This document shows positions 9,056 through 17,608 of a stretch of DNA of 53,199 nt, piece after piece. The translations under genes and the position numbers were made by a program. The stretch comes from an uncultured Bacteroidales bacterium (GTDB lineage Bacteria > Bacteroidota > Bacteroidia > Bacteroidales > Paludibacteraceae): assembly GCA_900316845.1 (NCBI GenBank), contig ONEG01000013.1, forward strand, positions 680-53,878, given 5' to 3'. The notes beneath the pieces were generated by a model. The model ran no database searches, was not told where the DNA came from, and saw only the letters and a list, made by a program, of their open reading frames with translations. Position 1 is the first letter of the stretch, and every line of letters starts with the position of its first letter.

Positions 9056-9588
9056 CGCTTGTACAGACCCTCAAAGCCCTTGCCGTGACGAGCCTCGTCG
9101 CGTGCCATCTCGTGTACCGTGTCATGAATAGGATCGAGGTTCAGCTCTTTCGCACGTTTAGCGATATTCAGTTTGTCTTCGCATGCACCTGCCTCAGCCA
9201 ACATACGTTTCTCGAGGTTGGTCTTGGTATCCCATACGCACTCGCCTAACAACTCAGCGAACTTAGCGCAGTGCTCTGCCTCTTCGTAAGCGTACTGACG
9301 GAAAGCAGCAGCAATCTCCGGATAACCCTCACGGTCAGCTTGACGAGCCATTGCCAGATACTGGCCTACCTCGGTAGCCTCACCCATGAAATGCGCACGC
9401 AGACCATCGTGGATAATCGGATCTTTCTCGTCCTTGGCTACGCCTAAAACATGCTCGCAGGCGAAGTTCAGTTTGTCTTCCGATGCTACTTTCCAGGTAA
9501 CAACTTGTTTGCATTGCGGGCAGCGCTCAGGTGCCTCTGTACCCTCGTGAACATAGCCACAGATCGGGCAGATAAATTTCTTTACCAT
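9040..9588 (-). CDS. Reverse rubrerythrin (peroxidase with N-terminal rubredoxin domain)
   Basis: 182 residues. The rubredoxin iron site comes first (C7-x2-C10 and C23-x2-C26), followed by a ferritin-like diiron four-helix domain with carboxylate/His motifs (GEATEVGQ, EEAEHC, ARDEARHG). This domain order is opposite to classical rubrerythrin and is found in the reverse-rubrerythrin class, which reduces hydrogen peroxide in anaerobes. It is transcribed leftward, 55 nt downstream of the cotH-like gene. I see no clear TAnnTTTG box directly upstream. Confidence 0.9.
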   Translation of the reverse strand: MVKKFICPICGYVHEGTEAPERCPQCKQVVTWKVASEDKLNFACEHVLGVAKDEKDPIIHDGLRAHFMGEATEVGQYLAMARQADREGYPEIAAAFRQYAYEEAEHCAKFAELLGECVWDTKTNLEKRMLAEAGACEDKLNIAKRAKELNLDPIHDTVHEMARDEARHGKGFEGLYKRYFGK

Positions 9589-9625
9589 AGTGTTAAAAAT
9601 TTTGGGTTAATAAATATGTTTATTG

Positions 9626-9653
9626 TATTTCAGTATTCGGCATTCAGTATTCA
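9626..9653 (-). repeat. Heptamer repeat on the end of the CotH-family gene
   Basis: Read on the minus strand, four 7-nt units (GAATACT, GAATGCC, GAATACT, GAAATAC) run from the last codons of the CotH-family gene across its stop into the spacer. It belongs to the period-7 theme seen across the window. Confidence 0.55.
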
Positions 9654-11020
9654 GATTGTAAGATCTGGCCTTGAATAGTATAGGTTTTTCCTCCGCGTTG
9701 GATAATCAGTTGCCCGTCGCGCAGCATCTTCCTGCCTACCTCGTATGTCTGCGTCCTCTCTACTCCTTCCGGAGCAGGCTGAATACCTTCTCCCCATTGC
9801 CGGTAGAGCCAGTTGATGCGCCAGTTATAGCGGTTGATAAAATCTTTCCGGCGGTCGGCCATGTTGCTGTTATTGCAGAAGTTAGAAGTGCCCTCCCATA
9901 CCTGCGCATCGCGCTTGGCTGCCTCTGTCAACCGGTTCGCAAAATCTATAGCCTGCTGCCTGATTGCGTCTTTGTAATGATGGTAGTAAATCCACCATTG
10001 TTCCTTTACCGCATTTTGAAAAACAGGCCATGTAGCGAGTTGTCCGATCCAGTACTGCGGCCACGTCGGACCATCGTATATCCATCGCTCGGCATGGCGG
10101 TTGTAAGCATTACCGAAATCCCATACGGGACCAAATTTCCATTTATCTACTGTACCCAGACTATCGCGGTCTTTGTAGAGCTTGCAGCTGCCGTGGTAAC
10201 TCTCGCAATCCTCCATGATCTCCTGCACGAGGTAGAACTTGGCCGCCTCCTTAATATCGAGGATCTGCTCCAATGCCGCCGAACTATTGCCGTAGATAGC
10301 GTTGTTGAGCGCCTCTATCTGATTGACAATATAGTTGCGTTGCACGGGCGACAGCACCTCCGGTACATCCAATGAAACCATAACGTGTTGACCGTTATTC
10401 TCGTTGAACTCGATGTTATTCTCCGACCAATAGTTGTCGATCTCAACCAGCCATCCGCCGGTGATACTATCCGCATTCGTACATAAGTCCGTTTGCTCCT
10501 GGATGTTGACGCGGTTCTTATCTACTCGCACATGTTCGGTCAGGAAATAGAGTCCCTGGTAGTTGCCGTTCAGCATCAACTCTACCGGCACGATCCCCGG
10601 CGTCCATCTCAGACCGATGGCCTTACTGATCATGAAGCCTACGGGGTTCTTCAGATAGCCCAACCAATCGTCTGCGCCGGCGATCAGCACCCAGTGTTTA
10701 TTCTTCGGCATGCCCAACACTTTCTGTTTGGCGTCGAACTTGATCTTATAGGGTTTCTTATCGAAGCCGGACCACGTCCAGTTTCCGCGTCCTTTCAGTT
10801 GCGCCGTGAGCGGAGAAGTGCTTGTTCCCAATGCAGCATAACCTGTATTCAGCGGGTCGATATATACCGTGCCGGGGACGTAGTTCTCTTTGTCCGTGAT
10901 CGCCAGGCCGCTATTCGTCGTCATATAGACGATCGGCAGTGTACCCGAAGGATTCACAGCATGCATCCCTGCGCTCAGCAGGCAGACCAAAACAATCACT
11001 ATGTAACGTCCTGTTTTCAT
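9644..11020 (-). CDS. Secreted CotH-kinase-family protein with C-terminal sorting tag
   Basis: 458 residues with an N-terminal signal peptide (ends near MHAVN). The body matches the CotH kinase family: early strand LPIVYMTTN, then KGRGNWTW, KKPYKIKF and a later VEID segment. CotH enzymes phosphorylate proteins; in Bacteroidota secreted versions are often surface or cellulosome-like proteins of unknown substrate. The C-terminus (MLRDGQLIIQRGGKTYTIQG) is the tag shared by seven proteins here, suggesting type IX secretion. Its ATG shares one base with the sulP stop (TAATG), so the two are co-translated. Confidence 0.85.
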   Translation of the reverse strand: MKTGRYIVIVLVCLLSAGMHAVNPSGTLPIVYMTTNSGLAITDKENYVPGTVYIDPLNTGYAALGTSTSPLTAQLKGRGNWTWSGFDKKPYKIKFDAKQKVLGMPKNKHWVLIAGADDWLGYLKNPVGFMISKAIGLRWTPGIVPVELMLNGNYQGLYFLTEHVRVDKNRVNIQEQTDLCTNADSITGGWLVEIDNYWSENNIEFNENNGQHVMVSLDVPEVLSPVQRNYIVNQIEALNNAIYGNSSAALEQILDIKEAAKFYLVQEIMEDCESYHGSCKLYKDRDSLGTVDKWKFGPVWDFGNAYNRHAERWIYDGPTWPQYWIGQLATWPVFQNAVKEQWWIYYHHYKDAIRQQAIDFANRLTEAAKRDAQVWEGTSNFCNNSNMADRRKDFINRYNWRINWLYRQWGEGIQPAPEGVERTQTYEVGRKMLRDGQLIIQRGGKTYTIQGQILQSEY

Positions 11021-12765
11021 TAGCTCTCTCCTTTCATTCGCTCCATTAAGTCGGCTGCTCGCCTCAACGCGAAGTGGATATTCGCGCAGATATTATGCGG
11101 ATCCATCTGTTGCTCGATGCCGCCTTGCATCAGCTGCTTGTGTACGTGGTCATTCACGCCCGAGAGGATGATGGTGATGCCCTCTTTATGCGAGCGTTGG
11201 ATGAGCATGGAGAGGTTATGCATCGCCGTCGAATCGACGAACGGCACCTTCCTCATGCGGATGATACGAACCGGGTATTTCTCGCCGGATACATGACTCA
11301 TGATTTCGTCGAAACGGTTTGCTATACCGAAGAAATACGGGCCGTCGATCTCATACACCTCCACACCCTCAGGGATCGTCAGGTGCTCGAGGTTCAGGTT
11401 GCTCTCCGTATCTTCGTTCGGGTCGATCTCGTTATGGAAGGTACGGATATGTGTCTCTTCGTTGGTGCGCATCAGGAACAGTACCATCGCCAGCAGCAAG
11501 CCCACCTCGATAGCTACCGTCAGATCGAAGATGACCGTCAGGAAGAAAGTGATGACCAGCACCCAGAAATCCCGGTTGCGATGTTTGAACAAGCCCACTA
11601 TCGTCTTCCATCCGCTCATCGAGTACGCCACCATGATCAGCACTGCCGCCAGACACGACATAGGGATCATGCCGACGAGTTGGCCCAAGAACAACAGCAC
11701 GAGCAGTAACACGATCGCATGGATCACTCCTGCCACCGGCGTACGACCGCCGTTATTGATGTTCGTCATCGTTCGGGCGATAGCTCCCGTAGCAGGGATG
11801 CCGCCGAAGAACGGCACCACCACGTTCGCCACACCTTGCGCGATGAGCTCGGTATTCGAGTTATGCTTGTCGCCGATCACACCGTCCGCCACCATCGCCG
11901 ACAACAGGCTCTCGATGGCGCCTAACATCGCTATCGTGAATGCCGAAGGGAAGAGCTTCTGCACCATCGTGAAGAACGACTCTCCTTCCGCCAGCTCCAT
12001 AGACGGCAGATGCGGCGCAGGGATGCCGTGCGGCAGCGCATACAGGTCGCTGATAGTCTGTACCGAAGCGATGCCCCAGGATGCCGGAGCATATGTCTTC
12101 AACAGCCATACCGCAAAGGTCGCTAACACGATCGCCGCCAGACTGCCGGGGATACGTTTCGTCACTTTCGGCATGAAGATACACACCAAGAGCGAGAACA
12201 GACCGATCGCCAGCGCCCAGACGTTCACATCATGAAAATGCCCGCCGTAGTAGATCCATTTGTCAATAAAATTCGCCGGCACATCCGTCAGCCCCAGACC
12301 GAAGAAATCATTCATCTGGGTACTGAAGATCGTCAGCGCTATACCTGCCGTAAAACCCACAATCACAGGGTACGGCACGAACTTAATGACCGATCCCAGA
12401 TGCGCCACACCCATCACAATCAGTAATATACCCGCCATGATGGTCGCTACTGTCAGCCCCGCCAGACCGTATTCCTGAATAATGCCGTAGATAATCACGA
12501 TGAACGCACCGGTCGGTCCGCCAATCTGCACTTTGCTGCCGCCTAAGACCGAGATGATCAGACCCGCTATGATCGCCGTCACCAAGCCTTCCGTAGGGCC
12601 TACGCCCGAAGAGATACCGAACGCTATCGCCAGCGGGATAGCCACAATTCCGACTATCACACCTGCCAAAGCATCCTGCGCAAACTGCGCACGGCTATAG
12701 TTCCGAAGGGTCTGGAACAACTTAGGAGCAAATACGTCTTCTAACTTAAAATCTATACTTTTCAT
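11020..12765 (-). CDS. SulP-family anion transporter with STAS domain
   Basis: 581 residues when started at the Met of MKSIDFKLED. A longer frame to 12885 exists, but it would begin upstream of the promoter at 12776-12806, so I reject it. Residues about 30-430 form a multi-helix SLC26/SulP transport domain (conserved GGPTGAFIVI); about 445-560 is a STAS domain (VPFVDSTAM). It carries sulfate, bicarbonate or another inorganic anion across the inner membrane; the substrate cannot be read from the sequence. It heads the leftward operon sulP, cotH-like and perhaps rubrerythrin. Confidence 0.92.
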   Translation of the reverse strand: MKSIDFKLEDVFAPKLFQTLRNYSRAQFAQDALAGVIVGIVAIPLAIAFGISSGVGPTEGLVTAIIAGLIISVLGGSKVQIGGPTGAFIVIIYGIIQEYGLAGLTVATIMAGILLIVMGVAHLGSVIKFVPYPVIVGFTAGIALTIFSTQMNDFFGLGLTDVPANFIDKWIYYGGHFHDVNVWALAIGLFSLLVCIFMPKVTKRIPGSLAAIVLATFAVWLLKTYAPASWGIASVQTISDLYALPHGIPAPHLPSMELAEGESFFTMVQKLFPSAFTIAMLGAIESLLSAMVADGVIGDKHNSNTELIAQGVANVVVPFFGGIPATGAIARTMTNINNGGRTPVAGVIHAIVLLLVLLFLGQLVGMIPMSCLAAVLIMVAYSMSGWKTIVGLFKHRNRDFWVLVITFFLTVIFDLTVAIEVGLLLAMVLFLMRTNEETHIRTFHNEIDPNEDTESNLNLEHLTIPEGVEVYEIDGPYFFGIANRFDEIMSHVSGEKYPVRIIRMRKVPFVDSTAMHNLSMLIQRSHKEGITIILSGVNDHVHKQLMQGGIEQQMDPHNICANIHFALRRAADLMERMKGES

Positions 12766-12775
12766 AATTCCGCTG

Positions 12776-12806
12776 CAAAGGTACAACAAAAATTGCACAT
12801 ATGCAA
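12776..12806 (-). promoter_or_regulatory. Promoter of the SulP gene
   Basis: On the minus strand: TTGC (12806-12803), 19 nt, TACCTTTG (12783-12776), followed by GCAGC. The start codon at 12765 follows 10 nt after the box, which fixes the start of the SulP gene. Confidence 0.8.
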
Positions 12807-12835
12807 GCCTTCGGGCGCTTTTTTTGCGAATTTTC

Positions 12836-12866
12836 TTGTGTATCTCAAAAAATCTTTGTATCTTTG
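12836..12866 (+). promoter_or_regulatory. Promoter of the BadF-type kinase operon
   Basis: TTGT at 12836-12839, 19 nt, TATCTTTG at 12859-12866, then CACC. It fires rightward, back to back with the SulP promoter. Confidence 0.8.
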
Positions 12867-12891
12867 CACCAAATTCTAAAAACACACAGCG

Positions 12892-13803
12892 ATGATTCTA
12901 TTAGCAGACAGTGGAAGTACAAAGGTTCATTGGTGTCTCGTCACGGCGAGCGGACAATGCTCGGACGTCTTCACCGACGGTATTAACCCGCTTTTTCAGA
13001 CATGCGACGCGATGCGTAACAGTATCTGTAACCAACTCCTGCCGCAGATCTCTTCCCTTCTCTGGGCAGGGACACTGACCCACGTCTTTTTCTATGGCGC
13101 AGGCTGCACACCGGAGAAGAAAGTGTTTGTCCATCGGGCGTTAGAGCAGGTGTTCAAGAAAGCAGAGATCTTCGTCGCCTCCGACGCGCTCGGTGCGGCA
13201 CGCGGCCTGCTCGGCCATCATCCCGGCGTAGCATGCATCCTCGGTACGGGTTCCGGCAGCTGTTTCTACGACGGTGAGCAGATCGAATGGTGCGTCCCGT
13301 CCCTGGGATACATCCTCGGTGACGAAGGCTCCGCAGCAGTCTTAGGCAAAAGGCTGGTAGGCGACTTGCTGAAGAATCAGTTGGGCGATGACCTCAAAGA
13401 GGCGTTCTTCGCCGAATACAACACCTCCATGGCAGAAATCATCGAGAAGGTCTATCGTCAGCCCTTCCCCAACCGCTTCCTGGCGAAACTCTCGAAGTTC
13501 TGCGCCGATCATATAGAAGACCCACGGATCCATGACCTCGTCTATGACCATTTCGTGCAGTTCATCCGCCGCAACCTCGTACAGTATTTCAAAAAGCCAA
13601 ATAGCCAAATGGTAAATGACCAAATGGTAAATGACCAAATGGTAAATGGTGTGGGCTTCGTCGGCTCCATCGCCTATTACTACCGACCGATTCTCGAGGA
13701 AGCGATGAAAGCCGAAGGAATGCCGATGGGTACCGTCCTCAAAGACCCTATTGAGGGCCTCAAAGAATACCACAAGGACTCTATTATACCTACTACCATA
13801 TGA
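12892..13803 (+). CDS. BadF/BadG-type ATPase, N-acetylglucosamine-kinase-like
   Basis: 303 residues of the ASKHA fold. The phosphate-1 motif DSGSTKVHW (6-14), the adenosine region ILGTGSGSC and GDEGSA fit the BadF/BcrA family, which in Bacteroidota is mostly N-acetylglucosamine kinase. It would phosphorylate cytosolic GlcNAc. Near residue 240 the frame contains three 15-nt repeats coding [15 protein letters not shown], placed just before the conserved glycine-rich VGFVGS strand, so it is an insertion in a surface loop. The end overlaps the next gene by 4 nt (ATGA). Confidence 0.8.
   Translation: MILLADSGSTKVHWCLVTASGQCSDVFTDGINPLFQTCDAMRNSICNQLLPQISSLLWAGTLTHVFFYGAGCTPEKKVFVHRALEQVFKKAEIFVASDALGAARGLLGHHPGVACILGTGSGSCFYDGEQIEWCVPSLGYILGDEGSAAVLGKRLVGDLLKNQLGDDLKEAFFAEYNTSMAEIIEKVYRQPFPNRFLAKLSKFCADHIEDPRIHDLVYDHFVQFIRRNLVQYFKKPNSQMVNDQMVNDQMVNGVGFVGSIAYYYRPILEEAMKAEGMPMGTVLKDPIEGLKEYHKDSIIPTTI
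13606..13650 (+). repeat. In-frame 15-bp tandem repeat (CAAATGGTAAATGAC x3)
   Basis: Three consecutive units at 13606, 13621 and 13636, the last ending GGT. They encode QMVND twice and QMVNG once. The same AAATGGTAAATG core recurs at 14.60, 14.79, 15.55, 15.69, 16.29 and 17.21 kb in the next three genes. Confidence 0.9.
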
Positions 13804-15212
13804 TTTCTACTTTTTATCTCCCGGGCAGAGTTTGTCCGACAAAGGCGATCAAAGAGATTGCTGCGAAAGCCTCTGAACCCTATACCATGATCTGTCTCAA
13901 GCCCGACATTGAGTGGGTCTATCTGGGGCAGGAACGTATGATCCAAGTGATGGAGATGAGCGGCGCGACGATGGTCTATAGTGACCATTTCAACAAGGTC
14001 ATGACCGACGGCCAATGGGCGATCTCCGAAGCACCGGTGATTGACTACCAGATAGGCGCACTGCGCGATGACTTCGATTTCGGCGCCGTGATGCTATGGG
14101 ACACAGCCAAACTCAAAGCCCTCGTCGCTCAGATGGATACCGACTACGAGTTCGCCGGACTCTACGACCTGCGCCTGAGAGCAAGTCAATTATCAACTAT
14201 CAATTATCAATTATCAATTATCAATTATCAATTATCAATTATCCACATTCCCGAGTACCTCTACTACGAGGTAGAGACCGACACCCGCAAGTCCGGAGAG
14301 AAACTCTTCGACTACGTCGATCCGCGCAACCGCCAAGTGCAGATAGAGATGGAAGCCTGCGTGACGGCGCACCTCAAACGTATCGGCGCGTACCTCCAAC
14401 CCGGCGAGTATAAGGAGCTTCCCGTAACCGATAACCCCTACCCCGTAACCGCCTCTGTCATTATTCCTTGTAAGAACCGCGCACGCACGATAGCCGATGC
14501 CATCCGTTCGGCGCTGAACCAGAAAGTCCGCGCTCCCTACTCCTTCAACGTCATCGTCGTCGATGATAACTCTATTGACGGCACCACGGAGATTATAGAA
14601 GAAATGGTAAATGGTACATGTCCAAATGGTAAATTGATTCACATCGCCCAAGACCCCACCTGGCACGCGATAGGCGGTAACTGGAACGTAGCGATCCATG
14701 ACCCGCGGTGCGGCAAGTACGCTATCCAACTCGACAGCGACGATACGTATTTCGACGAGACCACCGTCCAGAAGTTCATCGACAAATTCGAAATGGCAAA
14801 TGGTACATGCCCGAATGGTAAATGTCTTTATGGTATGGTCATCGGCACCTACCAACTGACGAATATGGCAGGCGAAATACTGCCTCCGGGCGTCATTGAC
14901 CACCGCGAGTGGACGGATGACAACGGTCGCAACAACGCCCTGCGCATCAACGGTTTAGGCGCGCCGCGCGGGTTCTACGTGCCCCTGCTGCGTACCATCA
15001 ATTACCCGACTACCAAGTACGGCGAAGACTACGCCGTAGGTCTGCGTATCAGCCGCGACTACCCCATCGGGCGCATCTACGACGTCGTCTATAACTGCCG
15101 CCGATGGGAGGATAACTCCGATGCCAACTGCGACGTAGTCGCCATGAACCGCAATAACTGGTACAAAGACCGCTTGCGCACCTTCGAGCTCATCGCTCGG
15201 ATTAGGGGTTAG
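13800..15212 (+). CDS. Family 2 glycosyltransferase with extra N-terminal region
   Basis: 470 residues. The C-terminal part is a GT-A domain: [12 protein letters not shown] opens it, VVDDNS (D255) binds nucleotide, the DxD-like site is LDSDD (312-315), and YGEDYA follows. The first 200 residues look like a degenerate second GT-A half. The protein probably adds sugar to an envelope glycan; donor and acceptor are unknown. Three repeat insertions are in frame: eight heptamers at 14186-14241 ([14 protein letters not shown]) and two NGTCPNG segments near 14.61 and 14.80 kb. It is co-translated with the kinase upstream. Confidence 0.82.
   Translation: MISTFYLPGRVCPTKAIKEIAAKASEPYTMICLKPDIEWVYLGQERMIQVMEMSGATMVYSDHFNKVMTDGQWAISEAPVIDYQIGALRDDFDFGAVMLWDTAKLKALVAQMDTDYEFAGLYDLRLRASQLSTINYQLSIINYQLSIIHIPEYLYYEVETDTRKSGEKLFDYVDPRNRQVQIEMEACVTAHLKRIGAYLQPGEYKELPVTDNPYPVTASVIIPCKNRARTIADAIRSALNQKVRAPYSFNVIVVDDNSIDGTTEIIEEMVNGTCPNGKLIHIAQDPTWHAIGGNWNVAIHDPRCGKYAIQLDSDDTYFDETTVQKFIDKFEMANGTCPNGKCLYGMVIGTYQLTNMAGEILPPGVIDHREWTDDNGRNNALRINGLGAPRGFYVPLLRTINYPTTKYGEDYAVGLRISRDYPIGRIYDVVYNCRRWEDNSDANCDVVAMNRNNWYKDRLRTFELIARIRG
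14186..14241 (+). repeat. Heptamer tract (TCAATTA x8, one variant) inside the glycosyltransferase gene
   Basis: Eight contiguous 7-nt units, the second being TCAACTA. The tract translates to a 7-residue period (SIINYQL). The length (56 nt) is not a multiple of three, so gain or loss of one or two units would shift the frame of the downstream catalytic domain. Confidence 0.95.
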
Positions 15213-15227
15213 TGGATTAGAGGGTTA

Positions 15228-16301
15228 GTGGAGATTAAAGTAGGCATATTAACCGCGCCGCATATCGGGTATGAGCAGCGGGAGAACACGTTCGTGCTGA
15301 AGAACGTGCGCATCGGTATCGGCTTTCATTGGGACCGATACGAAGATCAGGAGTTTCAAGGAACCCTGGAGATAAAGCCCAATCCCGATGGCACGGAAAC
15401 AGCCATCAACACGATTGATCTTGAGGACTACCTCTGCTCCGTCATCTCCTCGGAGATGAGTGCCGACAGCCCCATGGAACTGCTCAAAGCCCACGCGGTG
15501 ATCAGCCGCTCCTGGGCGATACGGGCAATCGCAAATAAGCCACATGAACAAATGGTCAATGGTCAAATGGTAAATGATTTTCATGTCTGCGCCGATGACC
15601 ATTGCCAACGCTACGAAGGACTGCTACGGATGAACGAACGCGCCGTTGAAGCCGTACGCGCGACCAAAGGTCTTGTTCTTACCTATGAACAAATGGTAAA
15701 TGGCCAAATGGTAAATGAGATCTGTGACTGCCGTTACTACAAGTGTTGCGGCGGCAAGACAGAGGTCTGGCGAACGTGTTGGGAAGATATTGACGTACCC
15801 TATATCCGCTCCGTCGAGTGTCCTTACTGCGGCCGGGTGAGTGCCAAGACCCTGCGTCTGGTACTCAATAACTACGACCGGGAGACCACGGATTTTCACG
15901 ATTGGAAAGTGACCTACACCGCGGACGAACTGAGCGAGATCATCCGCACGAAGTCCGGCATTGACTTCGGTCAGATCACCGACCTTATTCCTCTCCAACG
16001 CGGTGCTTCGGGACGTATCTGCAAGCTGAAGATCGTCGGCACCAAACGGACGGAGATCATCGGCAAAGAGCTCAAGATCCGTCTCTGGCTCTCCAAATCC
16101 TGCCTCTATAGTTCATGGTTTGAAGTGAAAAAAACTTTCTACTCTCAACTTTCAACTTTCAACTTTCAACTCATCGGCCACGGCTGGGGTCATGGCGCCG
16201 GCCTATGCCAGATCGGTGCGGCACAGATGGCTGCCGAAGGACACACGTACGAAGAGATTCTGCAATACTACTACCCCGGAACCAAAATGTCCAAATGGTA
16301 A
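15228..16301 (+). CDS. SpoIID/LytB-like amidase-enhancer domain protein
   Basis: 357 residues, GTG start. The SpoIID domain is recognisable from SSEMSADSPMELLKAHAV and RSWAIRAI through the C-terminal GHGWGHGAGLCQIG block and YYYPGT. SpoIID enzymes are peptidoglycan lytic transglycosylases. No signal peptide is visible, which is common for Bacteroidota members of this group. A CPYC motif may bind metal. Three in-frame repeat insertions occur: EQMVNGQMVND (15.55 kb), EQMVNGQMVNE (15.69 kb) and the heptamer-coded QLSTFNFQL (16.15 kb). The stop TAA lies within an AAATGGTAAATG repeat that also supplies the next start codon. Confidence 0.85.
   Translation: MEIKVGILTAPHIGYEQRENTFVLKNVRIGIGFHWDRYEDQEFQGTLEIKPNPDGTETAINTIDLEDYLCSVISSEMSADSPMELLKAHAVISRSWAIRAIANKPHEQMVNGQMVNDFHVCADDHCQRYEGLLRMNERAVEAVRATKGLVLTYEQMVNGQMVNEICDCRYYKCCGGKTEVWRTCWEDIDVPYIRSVECPYCGRVSAKTLRLVLNNYDRETTDFHDWKVTYTADELSEIIRTKSGIDFGQITDLIPLQRGASGRICKLKIVGTKRTEIIGKELKIRLWLSKSCLYSSWFEVKKTFYSQLSTFNFQLIGHGWGHGAGLCQIGAAQMAAEGHTYEEILQYYYPGTKMSKW
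16147..16173 (+). repeat. Heptamer tract (AACTTTC x3) in the SpoIID-like gene
   Basis: Three units at 16147, 16154 and 16161 plus a partial AACTCAT. They encode QLSTFNFQL directly before the conserved GHGWGHG motif, so a slip of one unit would remove that motif. Confidence 0.85.
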
Positions 16302-17572
16302 ATGCCCAAATGGTAAATGACTTGGCGCTGCAGCGCAATAAATACAAACACCTCTCCGACGAGGAATGGCGATGGTTCTTGCAGCAAGTCGAAGGCCGTG
16401 AGCGGACTGCCGACAAACTGCCTACTTTCGCTGCCATCGACGACTGGTGGTATCCTGTGCGGCTCTCTTGCGAGCAGTGCTCCTCAGAAGCCACCGCACG
16501 CTACAAAGCGTCTCTCTGTCAGCGAAGCGGTCTGTCAGCAGAGCGGTCTGTCAGTGAAACGGTCTGTCAGTCCGCAGGACGGTCTCTTTTGGATCTCACC
16601 GGCGGCTACGGCGTGGACACGTATTTTTTAAGCGAACAGTTTGACCACACCGACTACGTCGAGCAGAACGCCGAACTCTGCCGCATTGCCGGGCACAACT
16701 TTACTATACAAAGGGACAATGTACAACGTACAACAGAACACATTGCCATCCATAACACCACCGCAGAGGAATTCCTTTCTTCCCCCCTTCATGGGGGAAA
16801 AGAGGGGGGCTATTTCCTCATCTTCCTCGACCCGGCGCGACGGGACAGTCATGGAGGTAAGGTCTTTAAGTTAGCGGACTGCACGCCGAACGTCGTCGAA
16901 CTGCTTCCTACTCTTCTCTCGCATCTGACACCGGACGGTAGGATTATGCTCAAACTCTCGCCGATGATCGACCTCACCCAGGCGCTCAAGGAGTTAGCCC
17001 CCTCCGGCTCCCCCATGGAGGAGGAGATAATATGGGACGCGCATATCGTCGCTGTCAAGAACGAGGTGAAAGAGGTGTTGCTTATGAGTCGATATACCGA
17101 TGTATCGAAACATCGGGATCTCGAACCGACCATCACTGCCATCGACTTATCAAAAAAGGAACAGGCATTCACCTTCACCCGCGAAGAGGAACAAGCGACG
17201 CAGACAAAAATGGTAAATGGTACTTGGTCAAATGGTACTTGGATTTATGAGCCCAACGCCGCCATCCTCAAAGCCGGAGCGTATAAGTTAGTAGCGCAAC
17301 GCTTCGGGCTGCAGAAGTTAGACGTCAATACGCACCTCTATACCTCCGAGACGCTCGTACCCGATTTCCCGGGGCGCGTATTTAAAGCCCTTCCCTTTAG
17401 GGGGATGGGGGTAGGCCCTCAGGCGAACGTCCTCGTTCGCAATTATCCCTTGACGGCAGAGCAGTTAAAAAAGAAGCTGCACCTTCGCGATGGAGGCACA
17501 GCCTTTGTCATCGGTTGCCGCGTTGCCGGCAAGCCCACTATCTTTTGGGGAGAGAGAGAGTATCATAGGTAG
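16295..17572 (+). CDS. THUMP-like class I SAM-dependent methyltransferase
   Basis: About 425 residues if started at 16295 (or 420 from the Met at 16310). LLDLTGGYGVDTYFLS is motif I of a class I methyltransferase, and IFLDPARRD resembles motif IV (DPxR). The C-terminal LRDGGTAFVIGC region matches the THUMP-like domain that follows this methyltransferase in Bacteroidota. RNA is the probable substrate. A frame extending to 16205 only reads through the SpoIID gene and is rejected. At least five in-frame repeat-like insertions interrupt it, including GLSAERSVSETVCQ, SSPLHGGKEGG, SRYTDVSKH, MVNGTWSNGTW and LPFRGMGVG. Confidence 0.78.
   Translation: MVNAQMVNDLALQRNKYKHLSDEEWRWFLQQVEGRERTADKLPTFAAIDDWWYPVRLSCEQCSSEATARYKASLCQRSGLSAERSVSETVCQSAGRSLLDLTGGYGVDTYFLSEQFDHTDYVEQNAELCRIAGHNFTIQRDNVQRTTEHIAIHNTTAEEFLSSPLHGGKEGGYFLIFLDPARRDSHGGKVFKLADCTPNVVELLPTLLSHLTPDGRIMLKLSPMIDLTQALKELAPSGSPMEEEIIWDAHIVAVKNEVKEVLLMSRYTDVSKHRDLEPTITAIDLSKKEQAFTFTREEEQATQTKMVNGTWSNGTWIYEPNAAILKAGAYKLVAQRFGLQKLDVNTHLYTSETLVPDFPGRVFKALPFRGMGVGPQANVLVRNYPLTAEQLKKKLHLRDGGTAFVIGCRVAGKPTIFWGEREYHR
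16513..16585 (+). repeat. In-frame 16-bp repeat (GGTCTGTCAG core)
   Basis: GGTCTGTCAG occurs at 16529, 16545 and 16561, a period of 16, preceded by a partial copy. The same core on the opposite strand is inside the ABC ATPase gene (17.95-18.01 kb) and the murF-alr gene (18.91-18.94 kb). Confidence 0.8.
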
Positions 17573-17608
17573 TCCTAGGTATACCTAGGTCATCCTAGGT
17601 CATCCTAG
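17573..17608. repeat. CCTAGG-type tandem repeat between convergent genes
   Basis: Units of about 10 bp (CATCCTAGGT and variants) fill the whole 27-nt gap between the methyltransferase and ABC ATPase genes and include the ATPase stop codon. CCTAGG is self-complementary, so the transcript could fold in both directions, but there is no T-tract. Confidence 0.7.

Noticed and set aside
11300..12235. A 311-codon plus-strand frame opposite the SulP gene
   Set aside because: The minus strand encodes a clear SulP transporter; the antisense translation is low in complexity and without motifs.
12766..12885. A 40-residue N-terminal extension of the SulP transporter
   Set aside because: It would start upstream of the TTGC-N19-TACCTTTG promoter, and its residues do not fit the SulP family start.
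13606..17240. Frameshifts or assembly errors as the source of the repeat peptides
   Set aside because: All frames stay open, conserved motifs continue in register on both sides, and the same repeats occur in several genes; an error would not do this repeatedly.
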